Of a stretch of 9,850 nucleotides of DNA, positions 5,648 to 9,850 are shown in pieces (position 1 is the stretch's first letter; every line of letters starts with the position of its first letter). The position numbers were made by a program, and so were the translations under genes. Origin of the DNA: Flavobacteriales bacterium. Its GTDB lineage: Bacteria > Bacteroidota > Bacteroidia > Flavobacteriales > BACL11. The stretch is from the NCBI GenBank assembly GCA_002697505.1, contig NZWA01000079.1, positions 12,138-21,987 of the forward strand, in the 5' to 3' direction. The notes under the pieces were generated by a model, which worked only from the letters and a program-made list of their open reading frames with translations, searched no databases and had not been told where the DNA came from.

Positions 5648-6763
5648 TTGATTTTAAATATATATTTATCTAAAAATAATTTTTCAGATTCTGAAATTGC
5701 AAATTTTCTCTCTTATAGATTTCTTGCCGTAATTCTTTTATCTTACCCTTTGGGTTATTTTATTACTTTCCGAAAACTTAAACCAATGTTTATTATTTCT
5801 AGTTTTTTAATGCCGTTTATTGCCATTGCATTAGTTTTAAGTATTAAACTTTCTTTAAGTATTTATTTAAACTATTTATTTTTTATTTGGGGTATAATTT
5901 TCGTTATTTTTCAAATTTGTGTTTTACCATTTATAATGAGATATTCCTCTGATAAAAATCAAACTTATTGTATATCATTGAGTTTTTCAACTCATAGTGT
6001 AGCAATGTTAATTTCAGGTTTGTTAATTTTTATTTCATCTAATTTACTAAATATTGATGAAGGAGATATTTTAATTTTTTTATCAATAATAGGTTTTGGT
6101 TCACTTTATTTTGCTTTAAGGATTAATGAGGTTAATATGGATAATAGTACTAATGTTGTAAAAGATAGGAAATATGATTGGCATCTAATTTTTCAGTGCA
6201 TTTTTCCAACTTTAATAATTGCTATTGGTGCGGGACTTACAATTCCATTTATTAATTTATTTTTCTTTCATAACTTTAATTTAGATTCATCAGGTTTTGC
6301 TTTGGTTGGAGGAATTACAAGTTTGTTGATTGCTATATCCTCTTTGCTAGTTCCATTTCTTAAACAAAAATATGGATTTAAAAAATCAATTATCAACACT
6401 CAATTATATGCTGTTATTGCTCTAGTTTTATTATCATCTACTGCATATTTTAATGAATTAAGTTTTATGATTTATTTTGCTATATTTTTCTATATGTTTA
6501 GAGCACCATTAATGAATATGGCGGCTCCATTGACATCCGAACTGACAATGTCTTATGTCGGTAATAAAAACCAAGAAATGCTAAGCGCGATAGTTGCTGC
6601 TATTTGGAGTGGAAGTTGGTTTTTTAGTTCAAAAATTTTCAAGTTTTTAATTGATTTTAATTTTAATTACTCACAGATATTTTATATTACTTCATTTTTA
6701 TATCTAGTAGGTATATATTTATATTATAAGTTAATTAAAAAACATGAGATCAAGAACAACTAA
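5648..6763 (+). CDS. MFS-type transporter (true start probably upstream)
   Basis: A polytopic membrane protein resembling the major facilitator superfamily transporters common in Bacteroidota; substrate unknown. From 5648 (a TTG) it has 371 residues and about eleven hydrophobic segments, the first complete one at FLAVILLSYPLGYFITF. The conserved late segment FRAPLMNMAAPLTSELTM ... GNKNQEMLSAIVAAIWSGSW is the best family marker. The coordinates use the first ordinary start codon, but this cuts the first helix in half. Adding the open upstream sequence restores a twelfth helix (FFLQLIASSFFLILNIYL) and gives about 400-415 residues, normal for MFS. The real start is therefore likely between 5513 and 5580, using a rare codon, or the start has been lost to a mutation or sequencing error. 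The gene follows the rhodanese-thioredoxin gene and precedes the metallophosphoesterase gene by 54 bases. Confidence 0.8.
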   Translation: MILNIYLSKNNFSDSEIANFLSYRFLAVILLSYPLGYFITFRKLKPMFIISSFLMPFIAIALVLSIKLSLSIYLNYLFFIWGIIFVIFQICVLPFIMRYSSDKNQTYCISLSFSTHSVAMLISGLLIFISSNLLNIDEGDILIFLSIIGFGSLYFALRINEVNMDNSTNVVKDRKYDWHLIFQCIFPTLIIAIGAGLTIPFINLFFFHNFNLDSSGFALVGGITSLLIAISSLLVPFLKQKYGFKKSIINTQLYAVIALVLLSSTAYFNELSFMIYFAIFFYMFRAPLMNMAAPLTSELTMSYVGNKNQEMLSAIVAAIWSGSWFFSSKIFKFLIDFNFNYSQIFYITSFLYLVGIYLYYKLIKKHEIKNN

Positions 6764-6817
6764 TAGTACTGTTTTTTATTTTAAATTATTTAATTATTTC
6801 TTTTGTAATTTTGTAAA

Positions 6818-8041
6818 ATGAAAATTCTTTTTCTTCTATTATTTTTATTTCTTATAGATTATTATTTTTTTTTAGGAACTATTTCTGTATTTTCTAAAAA
6901 TACGTATGCTCATAATTTTTATAAATATTTTTTTTGGATGTTATCATTATTTGTTTATTTCTCAATAACCTATTTAATTTTTTCATCAAGAAATGTTGAG
7001 GATTACAATTATCAAAATAACAATATTTTATTTTCAACTATTTTCTTTATTTTTTTTAGTGCAAAAGCAATTGGTTCTCTTCCTTTGTTACTAGATGATA
7101 TTTTTAGATGTTTCAAATTTATTTTTAATTTATTCTCTAACAATAGTTTAGATATATCGAGATTAGATTTTTTAAAAAAAAGTGCGTTGTTTATTTCTGC
7201 AACAATTGTTTCATCAATGTTGTTGGGGATTAAGTTTGGTAGATTTAATTTTAAAAAATATTATTCAAATATTTTTATTAAAAATTGGAATTATGACTAT
7301 AAAATCATTCATATTTCTGATTTTCACCTTGGAAGTTTTAAATCTAAAGACAAGCTGAGGCAATTAGTTTCATTAATCAACAATGAAAATGCAGACCTTT
7401 TGCTTTTTACTGGTGACCTTGTAAATAATCATTATAAGGAAGTGATTCCATTTAAAAGTATTTTAAAGGACTTGAAAGCAAAAGATGGAAAATTTTCTGT
7501 TTTAGGAAATCACGATTATGGTGATTATACTGGTTTAAAAAGAAGTAGTAAAGAATGGAAAGATAATTTTAATAATATGATTAAAGTTCAAGAAGAAATA
7601 GGTTTCGATTTGCTATTAAATGAATCTAGATTAATTAATAAAGATCAATTTAAATTTAATCTTGTTGGTGTTGAAAATTGGGGTGCTGGTAATTTTAATA
7701 AGGACGGTGATATTGATTTAGCAATGAAAAATGTTGATGACTCATTACCAACGATACTACTTTCTCATGATCCATCTCATTGGAGGAGTGTTATTCTTAA
7801 AAGTAAATATAAAATTGACTTACAGTTATCAGGACATACTCATGGAATGCAATTTGGTGTAGAACTTAAAGGTTTCAAGTGGAGTCCTGTTAGATTGAGA
7901 TATAAAGAATGGGCAGGCTTATATTCATCATCAAAAAAACAAATATATGTTAATAGAGGAGTTGGTCACTTAGGATATGCAGGAAGAGTAGGTATTATGC
8001 CAGATATTTCTGTTTTAAAAATTAAAAATGGCACAACTTAA
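6818..8041 (+). CDS. Membrane metallophosphoesterase (calcineurin-like fold)
   Basis: A 407-residue protein with about four N-terminal membrane helices (residues about 3-25, 36-56, 69-92, 121-138) and a C-terminal calcineurin-like phosphoesterase domain (about 160-402). All metal-site motifs are present: D168-F-H170, G199-D200, GNHD (230-233), SHDP with H317, and GHTH with H340 and H342. Homologs with this layout are widespread in Bacteroidota and related to the YkuE/YaeI type, some of which act on lipid-linked phosphates; the substrate here is not known. Just before the fourth helix, SRLDFLKK resembles a twin-arginine export motif with the second Arg lost, so on which side of the membrane the catalytic domain lies is unclear. 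The ATG at 6818 begins the first helix. It overlaps the acyltransferase gene by 14 bases, indicating translational coupling. Confidence 0.9.
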   Translation: MKILFLLLFLFLIDYYFFLGTISVFSKNTYAHNFYKYFFWMLSLFVYFSITYLIFSSRNVEDYNYQNNNILFSTIFFIFFSAKAIGSLPLLLDDIFRCFKFIFNLFSNNSLDISRLDFLKKSALFISATIVSSMLLGIKFGRFNFKKYYSNIFIKNWNYDYKIIHISDFHLGSFKSKDKLRQLVSLINNENADLLLFTGDLVNNHYKEVIPFKSILKDLKAKDGKFSVLGNHDYGDYTGLKRSSKEWKDNFNNMIKVQEEIGFDLLLNESRLINKDQFKFNLVGVENWGAGNFNKDGDIDLAMKNVDDSLPTILLSHDPSHWRSVILKSKYKIDLQLSGHTHGMQFGVELKGFKWSPVRLRYKEWAGLYSSSKKQIYVNRGVGHLGYAGRVGIMPDISVLKIKNGTT

Positions 8042-9086
8042 ATTTAATCTTTCAAAGATTAATACAAATTGGAAAAAAACAAAAAACTTTTTTGTTTCAT
8101 ATGATCTGTTAAAAATTTTTGATGCTAAAAATAAAGATTTAACACACTTGTATTTTGAAGATAGAAACTCTATTATCTATGCTCAGTTTTTCAATATTTC
8201 TTTTGAAAAAGCAAGTAACTACTTAAGAAATTCAATTTTTATTAAATACGTATTTAAATTTTTTAAAGTTCCAACCTTATTTTTAACAAATTCATTTTTT
8301 ACAAACGTACCTTCTTATGATTTAAATGACAATATAAATCTTAACAAATTAATTACATGTATTTCTAATAAGATAAATTTTTTTTTAATCGTAATTCCAT
8401 CAGATTTATACGAAAAATTTAATTTATGTGGAAGTAACGATTTTACTAAAATTGAAATCGAAGACGATATGTATTTAAAAATTAATAAGTCTTGGAAAAG
8501 TACCAACGATTATATCAGTTCTTTAAAAACAAAGTATAGAAAAAAAATAAATACAATAATCAAAAATTCATCAGCAATAAGTACTAAAGAAATAGAGCAG
8601 GAAAATTTTTCTTATTATTCTGATAATTTACAAAGTTTATTTGATCAAATTATTTATCAATCTAGCTTTAATGGACCTAATTTTAATGTTGATACGCTAC
8701 ACGCAATGATTGAGAAGAAATTTTGTAAAGTTTACGGATATTTTTTGAATGATTCATTGGTTGGTTTTTCATCAATAATTTGTTTTGAAAATAAATTATA
8801 TTCATATTATGTTGGATTTGATAAAAAATTAAATCATAAGTACTCTATTTATGGTAAAATTCTTTTTGACTCAATAAATTATGCTATATCTAAAAATTTA
8901 GGTTATGTTATCTTTGGAAGAACTGCAAATGAATATAAAAGTAATTTTGGTGCTATTCCGCAAACATCATATATTTACATAAAGGCTAAAAATAATTTCA
9001 TCAATAATTTGTTAAAATTTATTTTTAAAAGAATCAAGAAAAAAAAATGGATTTTGAGAAAACCATTTAAATCATTAAATTTATAA
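8028..9086 (+). CDS. GNAT-fold acyltransferase, FemAB/CelD-like
   Basis: A 352-residue protein whose C-terminal half resembles the GNAT-fold acyltransferases of the FemAB/CelD (Acetyltransf_6) group. Markers are LKTKYRKKINTIIK (166-179), LFDQIIYQSSFNGPNF (204-219), a strand pair YGYFLNDSLVGFSSIICFENKLYSYYVGFD (236-265) and FGRTANEYKSNFGAIP (296-311), where family members have similar GRTA/S-x-E-x-K segments. The N-terminal half is poorly conserved and may be the second, degenerate GNAT lobe. No signal peptide or membrane helix; a basic tail (FKRIKKKKWILRKPFK, 333-348) could touch the membrane or a polyanionic substrate. Such enzymes transfer acyl or aminoacyl groups to cell-wall, lipid or small-molecule acceptors; the acceptor here is unknown. 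The ATG lies inside the end of the metallophosphoesterase gene, and the next gene begins 5 bases after the stop, so all three are probably one transcript. Confidence 0.78.
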   Translation: MAQLKFNLSKINTNWKKTKNFFVSYDLLKIFDAKNKDLTHLYFEDRNSIIYAQFFNISFEKASNYLRNSIFIKYVFKFFKVPTLFLTNSFFTNVPSYDLNDNINLNKLITCISNKINFFLIVIPSDLYEKFNLCGSNDFTKIEIEDDMYLKINKSWKSTNDYISSLKTKYRKKINTIIKNSSAISTKEIEQENFSYYSDNLQSLFDQIIYQSSFNGPNFNVDTLHAMIEKKFCKVYGYFLNDSLVGFSSIICFENKLYSYYVGFDKKLNHKYSIYGKILFDSINYAISKNLGYVIFGRTANEYKSNFGAIPQTSYIYIKAKNNFINNLLKFIFKRIKKKKWILRKPFKSLNL

Positions 9087-9091
9087 AATAT

Positions 9092-9850
9092 ATGAAGAAG
9101 CTTTATTTAATAATTTTTATATCATTAGCATCTTTTTTTGCTTTTGGTCAGCAGTTAACAACTGAAAATTTACTGTATGATGGAAATAATAGGCAATATT
9201 TAGTTTATGTTCCTCAATCTTATTCCTCCTCATTACCAACTCCAATTTTATTTGCATTTCACGGTGGGTCAGGTTATGCTGACGATTTTATGAATTACGA
9301 GGCAGATTTCAGATCAATTGCTGATACAGCAGGTTTTATTTTAGTATATCCTCAAGCATTAGAAGATCCTAATGATGGGGGGTCTACGAATTGGTTACAT
9401 AAGGACCCAACTGATCATAAAGACATATTTTTTGTAGAAACATTAATTGATACTTTATCATCAGTTTATAACATTGACAATAGTAGGGTATATGCTTGTG
9501 GTTATTCATTAGGTGGGATGTTTGCATATGAACTAGCTTGTAGTTTAAATGATAGGATTGCAGCTATAGCTTCTGTTGCTGGGGCATGCTTTTATGGTGC
9601 TTTTGCTAATTGCAATATAACTCATCCTACAGCAGTATTAACTATTAATGGTACTATTGATGGTACTCATCCTTATAATGATCCAAATGGATGGTATTTT
9701 TCAGTTGCAGAAATTGATAGCTTTTGGGCAACTTCAAATAATACTGATATAACTCCAATAGTTACTCAGATTGCAGATATTAATACAGGTGATGGAAGCA
9801 CTGTTGAAAGATATTCATGGCAAAATGGAAATGGATGCGTATCAGTTGAA
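9092..9850 (+). CDS. Exported PHB-depolymerase/LpqC-like esterase (3' end outside window)
   Basis: The first 253 residues of an alpha/beta-hydrolase, open to the window edge. Residues 1-20 are a signal peptide (MKKLYLIIFISLASFFAFGQ) without a lipobox. Catalytic features of the carbohydrate-esterase-1/PHB-depolymerase/LpqC group: oxyanion segment FAFHGGSGYADDF (55-67); FVETLIDTLSSVYNIDNSRVYACG (114-137), matching the family's segment before the nucleophile; GYSLGG with nucleophile Ser139; and INGTID with likely acid Asp190, where the family often has HGTAD. The catalytic His would lie beyond the window. Likely substrates are ester-linked plant or algal polysaccharide decorations or polyesters, which cannot be told from this part. 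The missing C-terminus may carry a T9SS sorting domain, as in the protease upstream. It starts 5 bases after the acyltransferase stop. Confidence 0.88.
   Translation, partial: MKKLYLIIFISLASFFAFGQQLTTENLLYDGNNRQYLVYVPQSYSSSLPTPILFAFHGGSGYADDFMNYEADFRSIADTAGFILVYPQALEDPNDGGSTNWLHKDPTDHKDIFFVETLIDTLSSVYNIDNSRVYACGYSLGGMFAYELACSLNDRIAAIASVAGACFYGAFANCNITHPTAVLTINGTIDGTHPYNDPNGWYFSVAEIDSFWATSNNTDITPIVTQIADINTGDGSTVERYSWQNGNGCVSVE

Noticed and set aside
5480..5660. Frameshift joining the rhodanese-thioredoxin gene to the transporter as one protein
   Set aside because: The thioredoxin domain ends normally before its TAA and the transporter has its own N-terminal-like sequence, so two proteins are more likely than one broken gene.
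6806..6813. TAATTTTG considered as the promoter of the metallophosphoesterase gene
   Set aside because: It ends only 4 bases before the ATG, which would put the transcription start at or past the start codon, and there is no TTG at the -33 spacing.
8315..8506. Antisense open frame inside the acyltransferase gene
   Set aside because: Short and without signal or motif; explained by AT-rich codon usage of the plus-strand gene.

Overview
The window looks like a piece of chromosome from an AT-rich marine-type member of the Bacteroidota, probably Flavobacteriales. The evidence is: strongly A/T-biased coding sequence; no purine-rich Shine-Dalgarno sequences before the starts, but A-rich leaders; Bacteroidota promoter words (TAnnTTTG, one with a TTG 19 bases upstream); and a secreted protease ending in a type A sorting domain of the type IX secretion system (T9SS). 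No RNA gene, mobile element or CRISPR array was seen, and no gene-free stretch exceeds about 130 bases.

Left part (1-2273): an unrecognised small exported protein with four cysteines (61-564), then a cytoplasmic thioredoxin-fold protein of the peroxiredoxin-like CNHCPY type (605-1162). Facing it, separated by 4 bases and a small AT-rich inverted repeat, is a minus-strand gene for a membrane-anchored fusion of a SOUL (heme-binding-like) domain with a complete methionine sulfoxide reductase A (1167-2273).

Divergent intergenic region (2274-2399): candidate promoters for both directions and a 16-base perfect palindrome.

Right part (2400-9850), all on the plus strand and tightly packed: a T9SS-secreted M43-type metalloprotease with two kinds of Cys-containing repeats; 6 bases later an exported rhodanese-thioredoxin fusion; an MFS transporter whose frame has no ordinary start codon before its first membrane helix; a membrane metallophosphoesterase; a GNAT/FemAB-like acyltransferase overlapping it by 14 bases; and, 5 bases on, an exported PHB-depolymerase/LpqC-like esterase cut by the window end. 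The spacing suggests one or two transcription units.

How they may work together (inference): four proteins carry thiol-redox domains (peroxiredoxin-like, MsrA, rhodanese, thioredoxin), and two of these are exported or membrane-anchored. They sit beside a very disulfide-rich secreted protease, which fits extracytoplasmic disulfide handling and oxidative repair. The metallophosphoesterase and acyltransferase look like an envelope-related pair of unknown substrate. I see no clear new defence or mobile system. The best leads are the SOUL-MsrA fusion, the missing start of the transporter and the near-identical cysteine repeats.
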